A stretch of DNA of 64,000 nucleotides from Rhopalosiphum padi (GCF_020882245.1 NC_083599.1:2418001-2482000); one strand, 5' to 3'. Positions 30,151 through 41,137 are shown, counted from the first letter of the stretch. Notes: a model not told the origin generated them from the sequence alone. Program-made: numbers and translations.

Positions 30151-30387
30151 CGGGTTTAACTTTAATAATACTTATGCAAATCAGTCGCAAACAATTACCA
30201 AATATAAAAAATCGTTATGGTTTTTACGAGTCTATATTATAGACTCTATAATACATGTTAAATCATAAAACTTCTATTTCCCTAATATAAAAAAAACACA
30301 AACTTTTCACAATGAGTTTTCCTTCATTACTCTTAACTGACACAACTGCTCAGCTAATACTAACTGTCACAGAACAGAAGAACTTAT

Positions 30388-30810
30388 AGAGGACGCTATA
30401 CCCGAGTGTGTTGTCTCTGTCTTTTACACGCGTAACATAGTTAAAAACTGTTTTGCGCGGGACAATTTTACTCCCCTGATATTTATATAAAAATTATCAA
30501 CATTTTAAATCGCATTGAGAAGAACTTTACCCGTGTCGTAGCGTTTTAATTTTTTTGATAACATGAATACAATTAAAGTTATCGGTTTGAAAACTTAAGG
30601 TTTTTTTCATTTAATTATTAAAAATTATTAGTTACCACAATCAAAAAATTAAAACGCTACAACACGGGTAAAGTTCTTCTCACTTCTATTTAAAATGTTG
30701 GTAATTTTTATACAAATATCGAGGGAGTAAAATTGTCCCACGCAAAACAGTTTTTAACTATGTTACGCGTGTAAAAGACAGAGACAACACACTCGGGTAT
30801 AGCGTCCTCT
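30388..30810. mobile_element. Fold-back MITE, near-perfect long inverted repeat
   Basis: 423 bp. The left arm starts AGAGGACGCTATACCCGAGT and the right arm ends with its exact inverse. Arms of about 190 bp match almost throughout (TTGTCTCTGTCTTTTACACG, CATAGTTAAAAACTGTTTTG, AAGTTCTTCTCA and CTACNACACGGGTAAAG are recognisable in both). Only about 70 bp of core remain. No ORF. Flanks contain TTA/TA steps, but a clear target duplication is not resolved. A decayed end of the same family lies at 34,494-34,535. Confidence 0.8.
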
Positions 30811-31481
30811 TAACATAATCACTTTAGTACATATATAAGAATAGACATGGAATACTTTTACAGTCCAGCCAACATCATTTTAACACTCGGCCTTCCTGAC
30901 CTAGCTATGTCCTCATAGCACCGACTTAACATATACATCATAAACCTATTCATATATATATATATTATACATATAACAACAACAAAAAAACTTAATAGTA
31001 ATATGAGATTACATTAACATAATATAAAAAAAAATTCTTACATTCTTTTAAGCTGTAAAACTTATATAGTGTTACCTCACCTCATGAGTTTAAAAGCAAA
31101 ATATTCTATTCAGTTACATTTAAAATATAACAAAACTTATGCAGAAAGCAACCATCCCACACATGTTCTATTTGGAGATAATTCAAGTTTTAGAAAACTA
31201 TTATTTTTTAATTAGTTAGCACCTCATATGACCTAAAACCAATATATCTTATTAATTTGATGTATGTATTTCAATGACTTACCAATAAAATCCTGATACA
31301 AATTAATACTCACCATTATTTTAAGACTTATGTTGGTTGGTTGTTTTATGATAATTGTTCAAATGTGGCATGGTTGATTTTAAAATGAAAACTTTAATAA
31401 TATTATTAAATAGGTATTAATTATCTTAGTCTTTTGAGTCATTATAAAATTAACAAAAACAATAAAAAAAATACTCATCAG

Positions 31482-32527
31482 AGTAATGTAACAACTTGAC
31501 TAGTAGTTAACATAATAATTAAATCTGTTCTTGAGTTATAATAGTAAAAAAATCATAAAAAGGATAGTAAAATATTGTTAACAGTAAAAAAACAACTTGA
31601 AAAGTAACATCAAAATAATTAAAAATAAATCACTTTTTGAATCTTAAAAAAAAAAATGAAATAGAAAACAAACAACATTATAAAATTCTTAAAAAAGATA
31701 ATAAAATATTCATTCTAGTAAAGTAACAACTTAACTAGTAGTTAACATTATAATTAAAAATAAATCTGCTATTGAGTTATAACATGTATACAATTTCTAA
31801 GCACTTATACTCCCATTAATTGACTATGAAGACATCATATTCAACTCAGCAAAAAAAAAAGATCTAAATACCCTCGATCCTATACACAACTAAGGCATTC
31901 GCTTGGCCATTGGAGACTTCAGGACGAGTCCTGTCGATAGCAAACTCTTTTACGCAGGAGAACCCCCTCTACAATATAGACGTCATAGCAATATACTAAA
32001 ATATGTGACTAAAATTAAAAATCTGACTAACCACATCACTGAAAACATCATCCACAGCCCTACCAATATACTGCCCTCCCGAAACACAGTATTCGAAAAC
32101 TTCAAAATAATCAGTAATAACTTAGATTTCCGATCACAATCACTAAACAAAATTCAGCCTCCTCTCCCTCCGTGGCTCTGGTCGCCAAAAATCAACACCC
32201 AATTGGCAGAATACTGTAAACATAATACAGATAGTCGAATCATACTCAACCGTTTTGCAGGAATAATGTCACAACAATATCCGGACTATACACAAATATA
32301 CACAGATGCTTCCAAAAGTAAAAATGGGGTGGGCTTTTCTGTAATCACAGATTGGGAGAACCATCTCTTTAAACTACCGTCGTCTTTTAGTATATACACA
32401 GCTGAAACTCATGCTAAAGTGTTTATCTCAGTCTTTTAAGTTAATGTATGTAATAGTAATGTAACAACTTACTTGACTAGTAGTTAATATAATAATTAAA
32501 AATAAACCATTTCTCAGTCATAATATT
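31482..32527. repeat. Three dispersed copies of a ~65-bp direct repeat
   Basis: The phrase GTAACAACTT..ACTAGTAGTTAA.AT.ATAATTAAA followed by a GAGTTATAA-like end occurs near 31,486, 31,720 and 32,460. The first two are about 235 bp apart and share more flanking AT-rich sequence, as in a tandem array. The third is displaced by the LINE fragment at 31,808-32,438. The array is non-coding. Confidence 0.6.
31808..32438 (+). pseudogene. I-type LINE fragment with RNase H start
   Basis: The plus strand first reads IDYEDIIFNSAKKKDLNTLD and RLAIGDFRTSPVDSK, the post-RT block of I/R1-type LINEs. It then runs as an open frame (31,903-32,439) to the RNase H domain start, where QIYTDASKSKNGVGFSVI holds the first catalytic aspartate and IYTAETHAK the catalytic glutamate. 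The remaining RNase H, the 3' UTR and all of the RT are missing. One stop lies near 31,890. It interrupts a tandem repeat array. Confidence 0.75.
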
Positions 32528-32598
32528 AATATAAAAGAAAACAAATAATAATATTAGGTATAATAAAATTCCTAAAATAAATGAAAAAACTGCTTTAT

Positions 32599-32865
32599 TT
32601 AATTAGTTTCAATTTCAAAATCCAATAATTCATTAAATCCGCCCACATCTTCATCAATGACACTATTTCCAATTAAATTAGAATAAAATGCATCTGCATC
32701 TGCTGGAATTAGATGAATCATTGATTTTATATCTTCGAGTTTTAATTTGTTAATTTCTTTACCATCAGGCCATAACTGAGTTAATAATATTTCAGCTGGA
32801 AAGGATGTTGTGAATTGTCGTCCCCGACAACGCTTTTTGGGTTGGTTGTAATTAGTAAAATGCAT
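32599..32865 (-). CDS. Short unrecognised ORF inside inverted-repeat element
   Basis: 88 codons, ATG at 32,865, stop at 32,599. The N-terminus is basic (PKKRCRGRQ), followed by a segment with a P.EILLTQLWPDGKEI phrase and an acidic end. It resembles a transposase or host-protein terminal exon in character, but I match no family. It lies between the inverted 19-mers at 31,140 and 32,937 and could be the last trace of that element's transposase. Confidence 0.3.
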   Translation of the reverse strand: MHFTNYNQPKKRCRGRQFTTSFPAEILLTQLWPDGKEINKLKLEDIKSMIHLIPADADAFYSNLIGNSVIDEDVGGFNELLDFEIETN

Positions 32866-32998
32866 AATATAAAATTTCCAATCTAGTAGTATACAAATCT
32901 CATTATTTATGTTTTTGAGGGTTGGTTGCTTTCTGCATAACGGCGTTCAAGTATAAAAGCAAAATATTCTATTCAGTCACATTTAAAATATAACAAAA

Positions 32999-34473
32999 CT
33001 TAAAAAAAAAAATAATAATAATAATATGTAAATAAACAAATGCAACTATCCTCATGCATAATCTTGCAATTTAACAGGTTCTTTCTGACCCGGACTAGTC
33101 TCCTTGCCACACTATCATCAACTTTGTTCGCCTCGGTCGTTTCCTGTTCTTCTCCTTCACTATGATCACTTTTCTCTTCTAGTTCATCTTCCAACTTCCA
33201 TGATTTCAGCTTCGAAACATGTTCAGTTGTTTTAAACATCCTTCTTTGGTTTTCTTGCAGTTGAGCTACTCTGTACACATCATTAGGTAACACTTCTACT
33301 ATTGTCAACGGTCCACGGTATTTATTTTGCAATTTGGTTGATTGGCCTGTGTGACTGTAGTCATCACAACAATTTCTCCAATATCATACTTAGTGTTGTC
33401 ATGACGGTGCTGGTCATAGTCGGCCTTCATTATACCCCTTGAGTTTTCCAACGCTTCCCTAGCTTCTTCCCACATTTATTTCGGGCAACACCAAAAAACT
33501 GCTGTTCCTGATAACTCTCGTGTGATTCCCATACTAAAACGAGGGCGATAACCGTGTAATAGTTCGAAAGGTGTCCTTCGAGTAATCTTACTCTCGCTGT
33601 TGTAGATCTGCCTTTGTATCGTTGTCAGCCACTGGTCCTACTCATCCTCCTTAATTACTTGAGTAAGCAGCATCGACATCACTATGCTGTTTACACGCTC
33701 AACCTGGCCATTTGCTTGTGGTCTGCGAGTTGAAGTCAACGTATGTTGTATTCCCTTTTCATCACAAAAATCTTCAAACCTCCTGGAAGTAAAACATGTT
33801 CCTCTGTCGGTTATTAGTCTGTTGGGTAACCCAAACATTTGTAATATCGATGTCAAGCTCTCCAGAACTCCTTCTGTCACAGTGTCCCTTGCTGCAAATA
33901 TACGTGTGAACTTAGTAAAATTGTCAACAGCTGGTGTTGTTAAAAATGGGCCAATGTGGTTCATGTGAACTATATCAACATCTTCACATGTCTTCTTACG
34001 TACCGTTGCATTTTAGGGAACCAATAATCTTGTAGGATCTGGCTCACTGTCTTCTCCACAGACAGGTGTCCACACAGATCATGTGCCCCAACTGTGATAC
34101 TCTTCCTCATACTTCTGGACATACAAACAACCTCTTTCCTTCATACCAACAATAGTAATTGTCCTTGTAGTTCATATCCTTTTGTATGGTCCTTTTCTGA
34201 CTTGGTTCTTTAGTATCTTGATAACGTCGTTGATGTCCCCATCAGCTGTCTGCGCCATCAATACTCGTTCATCTTGATCGAACGTCACGCACACCGTGAG
34301 CCTCTCTGCTAGCACACCATCGAGCGTGGTCCCATCATTCTCCGTCACAGGTGCTCTGGACAACGCGTCCACATATGACATCTTTGTGTCTGGATGATGT
34401 TGGATGTCATATTCATATTCCAGTAACAGGTCATGCCACCTAGCAATCTTTGGCCTTAGAGCTCGGTGAGCAG
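32999..34473 (-). pseudogene. Ty3/gypsy pol: RNase H end and integrase
   Basis: On the minus strand the order is as in gypsy pol. The RNase H tail KIARWHDLLLEYEYDIQHHP with the SYVDALSR motif (34,360-34,470) comes first, then the integrase zinc-binding part (HDLCGHLSVEKTVSQILQDY...; about 34,010-34,085). The core follows with FTKFTRIFAARDT, LPNRLITDRGTCF and ANGQVERVN (33,640-33,964). Last is a C-terminal piece with NKYRGPLTIVEVLPNDVYRV (33,000-33,332). Catalytic D and E residues can be seen in the TDRGT segment and near the VERVN end. Stops and frame changes near 34,015 and 33,350-33,635 break it. Gag, protease, most of RT and both LTRs are missing. Confidence 0.85.
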
Positions 34474-34493
34474 TTAGGTAAATTATGTACGTT

Positions 34494-34535
34494 AGTAAGA
34501 CAGAGACAACACATGCGGGTATGGCGTCCTCTTAA
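34494..34535. repeat. Decayed end of the fold-back MITE family
   Basis: GTAAGACAGAGACAACACATGCGGGTATGGCGTCCTCTTAA matches the right end of the element at 30,388-30,810 with a few differences. It abuts the gypsy relic. No partner arm is visible nearby. Confidence 0.6.
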
Positions 34536-35084
34536 GGCTATGGTTCCACATTATAGTTTTTTTTATCAATCACAAACTTTGACAAGTAGAGCGCGCCAGC
34601 TGACCGGGTCCCGGACATTAACGGCACATTTATTATCGTGTTATATGACAAAAGTTGCATAGGGCTGCTCTTCACCAAGTGACACCCGAAACTATCTTAA
34701 AAATTCGACGACGCTTTGTCCCCAGTACACGATAACTGTACCACAGTACGCGATGCTTGTATCACCGATTTCAATAACTTTGGCACGCCGATGCCCGTTA
34801 CATTCAACTGCAACCGCTCAGATAGCGCACATCCACCAAGTAAAAAAAATGGAAATTAAACGACCGCAAAACACGATTTTGCACTGAACGCGACCGATTC
34901 ACGAGTTCGACCACGACCACCACCATGGTTCGGAACCCATAAATAATATATAAATGGATAGGACATCCCTATTCCTATTGTACACGATATACTGATGAAG
35001 ATGCAGTATCTTCATCTGTGATTGGTTTACCTTCAAATAGGAATCATTTCCTATCTTATTTGAACCCTAAAACATAACCATTTT
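34536..35084. other. Non-coding interval
   Basis: Mixed composition and no supportable gene. The last 100 bp before 35,085 give weak plus-strand readings toward the following LINE ORF1, so the LINE may extend further left in a decayed state. Confidence 0.4.
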
Positions 35085-36293
35085 TAATGAATTCAATTAT
35101 AAATGGTATCACCATTCTCCATTTTCATTGAGGAAGCAGTATCTCCATCCCGGATTTGTTTACGAACTTTCGATCACTCAACCCAAAAATGCCTTAAAAA
35201 TAAATTTGTCTTCAATCGACGACTATAGATGCGTTACGAAAAGATTTGACGAATCAGAAATCGAATTCCTCACCTACCAGTTGCTTTTGGAAAAACCACT
35301 CTCAATATTAATTAGGAACCTCCCAGTCTCAATCTCTGAGGAGACCGTTTTCAAAGCGCTGTCAGTTTTAGAATTCAGCGTAACCTCTGTCACACGGTTG
35401 CAAAATCGATCAAAGAAATATATTCTTGAAACAGGCTTTTACATTGCGTCGTCCTAGTTGAACCTAAGAAACCCACAAAAGGTATTCCACAGTGCACTAA
35501 TTTTCAACGCTTTTCGCACACGAAAAAATTTTGTCATCTCCCCCAAGATGTGTTAAATGTGCCGGTGACCATCATTTTACCCAATGTGTTAAGGAGAAAG
35601 ACACTCCTCCGAAATATGTAAATTGTGAAAAAAGCCATCCAGCCAGCTACAGAGGGTGTACTTATTATAAAGAAATTTCCAAAAGAAAAATAAAATTCAA
35701 CTCTAAACAGCCCGTCTCAAATAAAAATATTACGTACCAATCAACCCAGATCATCGTAAATAATGAGTCTCAAAATGAACCGTTATCAAATGATTACGTA
35801 AATACAAAACGTAAAACTTACGCATAAGCTAAATCAAACATCACTACGGATAACTTAACAATAACCGACAAAATTAAATTCCTCAGTTACAAAATATACC
35901 GCGTGGATCGAGTCACACAAATACGTGTTATGGGCGGCGTAGCCTTACTAGTTCGAAATAAAATTATACAGCAACAAATGCCTATAACCGGTCTTGAGTG
36001 TCTGGAAGCCGTGGCAGTTTACAAATAATGTTAATAAACATAAATAATAGGCCAATTATGGTCGTTAGCGTTTATCAACCACCCAGTTGTAGAATGCTTA
36101 TCGCTGACTACGATAAAGTAATGAGCCTACACAATTCTATTATAGTTGCTGGAGACCTTAAATCCAAGCACACTAAAGCTAACAATAACAGAGCATACCA
36201 GCACTTCCTTTGAAAAGCACGTGGGTGTTACACGGGTGCCGTCTTTATTGATATCTCAAAGGCTTTTGATAAAGTATGGCACACAGGTCTTAT
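35085..36293 (+). pseudogene. Jockey-type LINE: ORF1, endonuclease, RT start
   Basis: ORF1 is read at 35,128-35,457 with LEKPLSILIRNLPVSISEET (RRM-like), then after a frame change a knuckle region at 35,531-35,690 (CVKCAGDHHFTQC and CEKSHPASYRGC). The endonuclease is seen in the stretch with GVALLVRNKI near 35,936 and VVSVYQPPS...GDLKSKHTKANN at 36,060-36,190. The RT starts with VFIDISKAFDKVWHTGL at 36,237-36,293, holding the first catalytic aspartate. The reading is then cut by a second LINE inserted at 36,294 and resumes at 38,520. Deletions have removed most of the endonuclease. Orientation is plus, opposite to the inserted LINE. Confidence 0.8.
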
Positions 36294-38507
36294 CTCTCTG
36301 CAGTATTCAATCTAATGATTGGTTTGCAGCAATTTCCATGCTTCTCTATCACTAGCTTTTCTCTTCAGTTCTTGGTATGAGTTACATCCTTGATCTTCCA
36401 TTATCTGACTTATGTATTGCAATCTTGGTCTTCCCCTATGGTTTTTTCCGTCGATTACACCTTTTAAGATTAGTAATAGCAGCCAATCATGTCTTAAAAT
36501 ATGACCTATTAATTCGTTTCGTCTTTTCTGTATACTCTTCCACATTGATTTCCTCTCCGATACCTTTTCTAAAACTTCTTCATTAGTGATTCTATCAGCC
36601 CAACTTATCTTTTGCATCCTCCTGTAACACCACATTTCGAATGCCTCTATTCTTCTCATTTCTTCTCTTGCAATAGTCCATGTTTCACATCCATATAACA
36701 TAATGCTCCAGATGTACGTTTTTAGCAGATTCTTCCTGATATTGAGGTCAATGCTTTTTGAAGTAAAAATATTTCTTTTCTTATTAAATGCCACTTTAGC
36801 TTGGCATATTCTTTTTATAATTTCTTTTTTGCGTCTCCCATCTGAGCTTATAGTGCTGCCTAAATACATGAAGTCTTCTACTTGTTCAATATTTTCACCA
36901 TCCTTTAATTTTATACTTGTTCTTATGCTGTTGTATCTACTACATACGAGTACTTTCGTTTTCTTTGTGTTTATTTTCATATGTAAATCTTTTTCCATCA
37001 CCTGTTCCAATGTTTCTAAAAGTGTTTTTAAATCTTTTTCGTTCTCCGCTATTATTGCAATATCGTCTGCGAATCTCAACATGTCTATTCTGCAACCGTT
37101 TACCTTTATTCCTAGTTGTATTCTCTCTCTTATGATATCTATGGCCTCTTGTATATAGGCATTAAATATTAAAGGTGCTAATGTACATCCCTGTCTAACA
37201 CCTTTCTTTATTTTGGACTCTTTTTGAATATCACCTATTTTTATAATTGCTATTTCATTTTTATACAGTTGGTAGAGCAATTTTCTTTCCTTTGTTGCAA
37301 TTCCTGCTCTTTTCATCATTTTAAACATTATTTCCCAGTTAACGTTGTCGAATGCTTTCTCAATATCAACAAAGGCAATAAACGTTGACTTATCTTTCCT
37401 TATTCTTTTCTCCACTATTAATCTTAAAGTCAATATCGCTTCCCTCGTGCCGATATTTTTTCTAAATCCAAATTGGTCCTCTGATAATGTTTCTTCTATT
37501 TTCCTTTCCATTCTTTTATACATCATTTTTGTTAGTATCTTTGAGGCGTGCGATAGTAAGCTAATGGTTCGATATTGTTCACATTTTATAGCTGATGTCT
37601 TTTTTGGTATGGGAATAATTACACTCTTTACAAAGTCGGTAGGTATATCCGCCGTTCTGTAAATATCTCTAATGAGTTTAAATAATTCATTCAGCATATT
37701 TTCTCCTGGTTCCTTCCAAAGTTCGGCCTGGATCCCATCTATTCCTGGTGCTTTCTTTGGTTTTAAGTCTCTTAATGCTTTGTCAAATTCTTCTCTTAAT
37801 ACTGGATATTCTACATATTCTTCATCTTGCTCATTGTCGTTTATCTTTTCTAAGTCTGTAACAAACAGTTCTTCTTCTTTGTATAGTGCTTCTATGTATT
37901 CTTTCCATCTATCTACAACCTGTTCCTGTTCATAAATTATCTCTCCTTCTTTATTTTCTATTGCTCCACTTTTGAGTGTACGTACTCCGAAGAACCTTTT
38001 TACTGTTTTATATGCTTCCTCTATCTTGCCCATTCGCATCAAAATGTCTATTTCCTCGCACTTCCCTTCTAGATATTTTTCTTTTGCTGCTTTTGATTTT
38101 CTTATGATCAAGTTTCTTAAAGTCCTGTATCTCTTTTGATATTCATCAGTGTTTAAGTTGTTATACTTTCTTCTCTCTTCTATCATTTCAATAATCTCTG
38201 GTGTTATCCATTCTTTCCTCGGTAATGTGCTTTTTGTTTCTTTCATTATCTCAGTTGCTGCATTTGTAGTTGTTTCTCTCAAGGAAGTCCACCTGGTGTT
38301 AATGTCCTGTTCTTCTTGTGTTTTTATTTTATTTGTGTATTCTTTAAACTTTTCATTTACTTTTTCTTCCTTTAGTTTACTAGTTTGCCATCGATTGGTG
38401 TTTTCTCTCCTTTTAATTTTTTTAAAATTGAGATTGCATTTCATCATGACCAAATTGTGGTCACTGTCTATATCCGCACCAGGATAACTCCGACTATCTT
38501 TGACTTT
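36294..38507 (-). mobile_element. 5'-truncated LINE with 12-bp target duplication
   Basis: CACAGGTCTTAT occurs directly on both sides (36,282-36,293 and 38,508-38,519). Removing the insert restores the RT frame of the host LINE across the join (H-T-G-L then M-Y-K-L-K). The insert is 2,214 bp, reads leftward and is truncated at its 5' end inside the endonuclease, as usual for target-primed reverse transcription. Only 18 bp follow its stop codon at the 3' end. Confidence 0.9.
36312..38507 (-). CDS. LINE reverse transcriptase, near-complete ORF2
   Basis: The frame opens with the last endonuclease motif (YPGADIDSDHNLVMMKC), where S-D-H is catalytic. A charged linker follows, then the RT domain: KKAPGIDGIQAELWKE, IIPIPKKTSAIKCEQYRTIS, EDQFGFRKNIGTREA, FVDIEKAFDNV with the first aspartate, RQGCTLAPLIFNAYI and LRFADDIAII with the catalytic D-D pair. 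The thumb and tail include FMYLGSTIS and LYGCETWT. About 730 residues contain no stop. The methionine at 38,543 lies in the host LINE and is not a start; this copy has no own start. The C-terminus (GRPRLQYISQIMEDQG...) is complete. The family is RTE/CR1-like in motif style, and the clade is uncertain. The RT itself appears intact, so the insertion is young. Confidence 0.88.
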   Translation of the reverse strand, partial: KVKDSRSYPGADIDSDHNLVMMKCNLNFKKIKRRENTNRWQTSKLKEEKVNEKFKEYTNKIKTQEEQDINTRWTSLRETTTNAATEIMKETKSTLPRKEWITPEIIEMIEERRKYNNLNTDEYQKRYRTLRNLIIRKSKAAKEKYLEGKCEEIDILMRMGKIEEAYKTVKRFFGVRTLKSGAIENKEGEIIYEQEQVVDRWKEYIEALYKEEELFVTDLEKINDNEQDEEYVEYPVLREEFDKALRDLKPKKAPGIDGIQAELWKEPGENMLNELFKLIRDIYRTADIPTDFVKSVIIPIPKKTSAIKCEQYRTISLLSHASKILTKMMYKRMERKIEETLSEDQFGFRKNIGTREAILTLRLIVEKRIRKDKSTFIAFVDIEKAFDNVNWEIMFKMMKRAGIATKERKLLYQLYKNEIAIIKIGDIQKESKIKKGVRQGCTLAPLIFNAYIQEAIDIIRERIQLGIKVNGCRIDMLRFADDIAIIAENEKDLKTLLETLEQVMEKDLHMKINTKKTKVLVCSRYNSIRTSIKLKDGENIEQVEDFMYLGSTISSDGRRKKEIIKRICQAKVAFNKKRNIFTSKSIDLNIRKNLLKTYIWSIMLYGCETWTIAREEMRRIEAFEMWCYRRMQKISWADRITNEEVLEKVSERKSMWKSIQKRRNELIGHILRHDWLLLLILKGVIDGKNHRGRPRLQYISQIMEDQGCNSYQELKRKASDREAWKLLQTNH

Positions 38508-38519
38508 CACAGGTCTTAT

Positions 38520-38792
38520 GTACAAATTAAAAAGTATAAACACATCAAAATACTTATTCTATATTATTAAATCCTTTCTTTCGGACAGACAATTTTCAGT
38601 AAAATAAATGACTCTCTCTCTGACCTTCAGCCTATCACTGCCGGTGTACCCCAAGGCTCCAAGCTGGCCCCAATCTTATTTAACATTTATATATCTGATA
38701 TCCCACAGTCTCCACGCACCAATATTACCCTTTTTGCAGATGATACGAATATTTACTGCGAACCTCGTAATATAGAAGCGGTAACTCATAAC
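38520..38792 (+). pseudogene. Jockey-type LINE RT, continuation
   Basis: The host LINE frame resumes after the inserted LINE with FLSDRQFSVKINDSLSD, ITAGVPQGSKLAPILFNIYI and the catalytic TLFADDTNIY box (38,733-38,762). It is uninterrupted to EAVTHN at 38,792, where a hAT element enters. With that insert removed the frame continues at 41,146. Confidence 0.85.
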
Positions 38793-41137
38793 CAGGGCTC
38801 GGAAGTTACAGCACTCATAAAGTAATTTTTTAGCGCTTTAATATGCACTTAAGAACACCACAATTAGTGCTATAAATAGCACTAAAAATTGGAAAATATG
38901 CAAATTAAAATTTCATTAACAAAAATTTTTTAATTAAAATTTTTTTATAATCTAATTTTTTTTTAATTATACAAGTTTCATATAAAATATGGTAGTAAAT
39001 ATTTGAGAAGTAGGTACTTTGAACGGCTCCGGAACATTTTCTGTTAACATAGATATGTAAAACAATTTATTAATAAATTAATAATATTGTGTATTAAGTT
39101 TATTTACCTTAAGAATCGCATTGAACAATAAGATGTTTTCTTACATTTTCAAATTTGAACGATCTACGGTTATTTGATAGTAGAGTTTTGTATGCCGAGA
39201 ATGACCGCTCTACATCGACAGACGTCACGGGTGCGAACTTAAAAAATGTTAAGTCGTTACAATTCAAATCTTCAGGAAGACCATCTAAATTTTGGAATGT
39301 ATCTTCACCTGTTAGAACTTGTGATATTTTTACCAACGCCGAGAGACCATGATTTTTTTCTTGTACCTGATTAAATTTATTTTGAACAGCTTTTCCATTT
39401 GGACCATTTAATGTTTCAAATGATTTTTGAATATCTTGAACTATTTTTAGTGAATCAGATAAATGCATATGTTGCCGTTGTAATTGTTCAATAGCCAAAG
39501 TTAATTTGGCAAAGTTCGACTTAATGTACGTTAAGTTGTTTTCCAATCCAGGTTTTATGATGTTGTCTTGAGCATCTTTAATACTAACTGCATCGTTTCT
39601 ATCCAACATAAAAATAACACGGTGTATTATCCCGAAATTTTCGCAATAATAAATTGATGCGTTAATCCAACTTCCCCAACGTGTGACAATTGGCTCCGGA
39701 GGTAAGGGTATGTTTGGCGCTTCCGTTTTAAATACAAGTAAACGACTTGGGGCTTTTCTAAAGATTTTTTTTACACTTGAAATAACTTTATCTACTACAG
39801 GAAATTGACTTCTTACTTCTTCTGCGACTCTGTGTAGTCCATGCACAACACATGTTACGTGAATCATTTTTGAGTAAAGACTTTTTAGTACTTCTCCTGA
39901 TTTAACCATGTAAGGTGCGGCATCAGATAAAAATAAAAGTACATTGTCATGTTGGATACCAGCCGGCCATAATATGCTCATCGATCTATCAAAAAGTTTG
40001 CTGATTGTGGAGTGGTTAGCTTTTTCTAGTTCATCCGAATTGAGTAAAAAAATATTGCCTGCATTATTTTCCTCAAGAGTGCCTACTATTACATTTGCAA
40101 TGTAACGACCCTGTACATCAGTGGTCTCATCGATACTGACCCAAATTTTTTTGTCCGAAATTACTTTCCTAATTTTATCCATGGTCTCATTGTAAATATC
40201 ATCCACATATCCTTTTCTCAACGTGGATTCACTCAGAATATCATTTTTTGTATATACTTCCAAAAACGTTTTGAATTTTGAATTTTCTAATTTGTTTAAA
40301 GGAATGTTAGCTGAAATAAGAGCCTCACACAAATCTTTGTTAAATGACGATTTTTTACTATTATTACTTGTCGCTGTCAATAACTGCTGTTGTTTCCGAT
40401 TTATTTGATTTTCATATCGAGCCAGACCTTTGATATGTTTGTCACTTTTAATATGTTGTGATACGTTAAACTTTTTGTCAGAATTAACTTTGATTTCACA
40501 AATTTTACAAAATAATACACTTGTATCAATTGAAAAAATATCGGGACCAAATTTATTAACGTAAGTTTGGAGTCGATTTGATAAACTTTGTTTTATTTTA
40601 GGCATTTTTAAATCAAAATTAAAACACGAGAAACACGATAGTAAATTCACGATCAATCGCACACACAACACATCCAAATGATGGCAATAATTGTGTATGT
40701 TCATAGTTAAGTAATGCGGCGATAACTGTGTCCTACGTAAATACGACGAATTCGATAACTGCAGTACATTTGATAAAATTTTAAAAATAACTAAATTATT
40801 GGAAACGAACGGAATAACCGGTGTGATCAGCAATAGTAACTGAAATGTACTATGTTTGTTCTGTTACCATATTCGTATCGTATTCGTATGTGTTTGGTTC
40901 AAAATTTTTTTTAAAATATAATTTAGTGTATTTTCTATTTATATAAAAAATATGCTTTAAATAGCATTTAAAACTCAAAATTAGCAAAATAGCACTAAAA
41001 ACCACAAATATGCAAAAATAAGCAAAATAAAATTTCGTATATGACATTAGGGAAGTTTGAAACAAATTTGTATCTTACTCTGAATGTCCCAAGACCAACC
41101 AATAAAAATATGCATTTGCTAGAACTTCCGAGCCCTG
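38793..41137. mobile_element. Intact hAT transposon with 8-bp target duplication
   Basis: 2,345 bp. Both ends read CAGGGCTCGGAAGTT inward. The exact 8-bp duplication CTCATAAC lies at 38,785-38,792 and 41,138-41,145. The insertion splits the RT frame of a Jockey-type LINE. One transposase gene on the minus strand fills the centre. Subterminal repeats of GCACTAAAA and AAATATGCA type occur at both ends and are plausible transposase binding sites. Confidence 0.93.
39109..40605 (-). CDS. hAT transposase, intact, CGGBP1-like finger
   Basis: The frame is open to 40,833, but the likely start is the ATG at 40,605 (MPKIKQSLSNRLQ), because the upstream 76 residues lie in the subterminal repeat and are unlike the family. 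This gives 498 residues. An N-terminal C2H2/BED-like finger (LFCKICEIKVNSDKKFNVSQ..., H..H) resembles the CGG-binding CGGBP1 type. The catalytic RNase H fold shows VWVSIDETTDVQGRY and LLFLSDAAPYMV with the two aspartates. The C-terminal dimerisation region ends FKFAPVTSVDVERSFSAYKT. The length is short but normal for this group. No break is visible. Its product would mobilise the 2.3-kb element at 38,793-41,137. Confidence 0.88.
   Translation of the reverse strand: MPKIKQSLSNRLQTYVNKFGPDIFSIDTSVLFCKICEIKVNSDKKFNVSQHIKSDKHIKGLARYENQINRKQQQLLTATSNNSKKSSFNKDLCEALISANIPLNKLENSKFKTFLEVYTKNDILSESTLRKGYVDDIYNETMDKIRKVISDKKIWVSIDETTDVQGRYIANVIVGTLEENNAGNIFLLNSDELEKANHSTISKLFDRSMSILWPAGIQHDNVLLFLSDAAPYMVKSGEVLKSLYSKMIHVTCVVHGLHRVAEEVRSQFPVVDKVISSVKKIFRKAPSRLLVFKTEAPNIPLPPEPIVTRWGSWINASIYYCENFGIIHRVIFMLDRNDAVSIKDAQDNIIKPGLENNLTYIKSNFAKLTLAIEQLQRQHMHLSDSLKIVQDIQKSFETLNGPNGKAVQNKFNQVQEKNHGLSALVKISQVLTGEDTFQNLDGLPEDLNCNDLTFFKFAPVTSVDVERSFSAYKTLLSNNRRSFKFENVRKHLIVQCDS

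Larger units (their letters stand above)
31091..33002. repeat. Inverted 19-mers inside flanking 49-bp direct repeats
   Basis: A 49-bp sequence (TAAAAGCAAAATATTCTATT...CAAAACTTA) occurs at 31,091-31,139 and at 32,954-33,002 with one mismatch. Directly inside, TGCAGAAAGCAACCATCCC (31,140-31,158) faces its inverse at 32,919-32,937 (18 of 19). The enclosed 1.8 kb contain a LINE fragment, a short unknown ORF and a dispersed direct repeat. Inverted ends fit a DNA transposon, but a 49-bp duplication is too long for a normal target duplication. Confidence 0.6.

Noticed and set aside
31482..32527. Possible CRISPR-like array of repeats
   Set aside because: Only three degenerate copies with irregular spacing in eukaryotic DNA; a decayed tandem repeat fits better.
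36377..38570. Several plus-strand frames of 60-150 codons
   Set aside because: They are antisense shadows of the minus-strand LINE reverse transcriptase, rich in Ser, Phe and Leu as expected.
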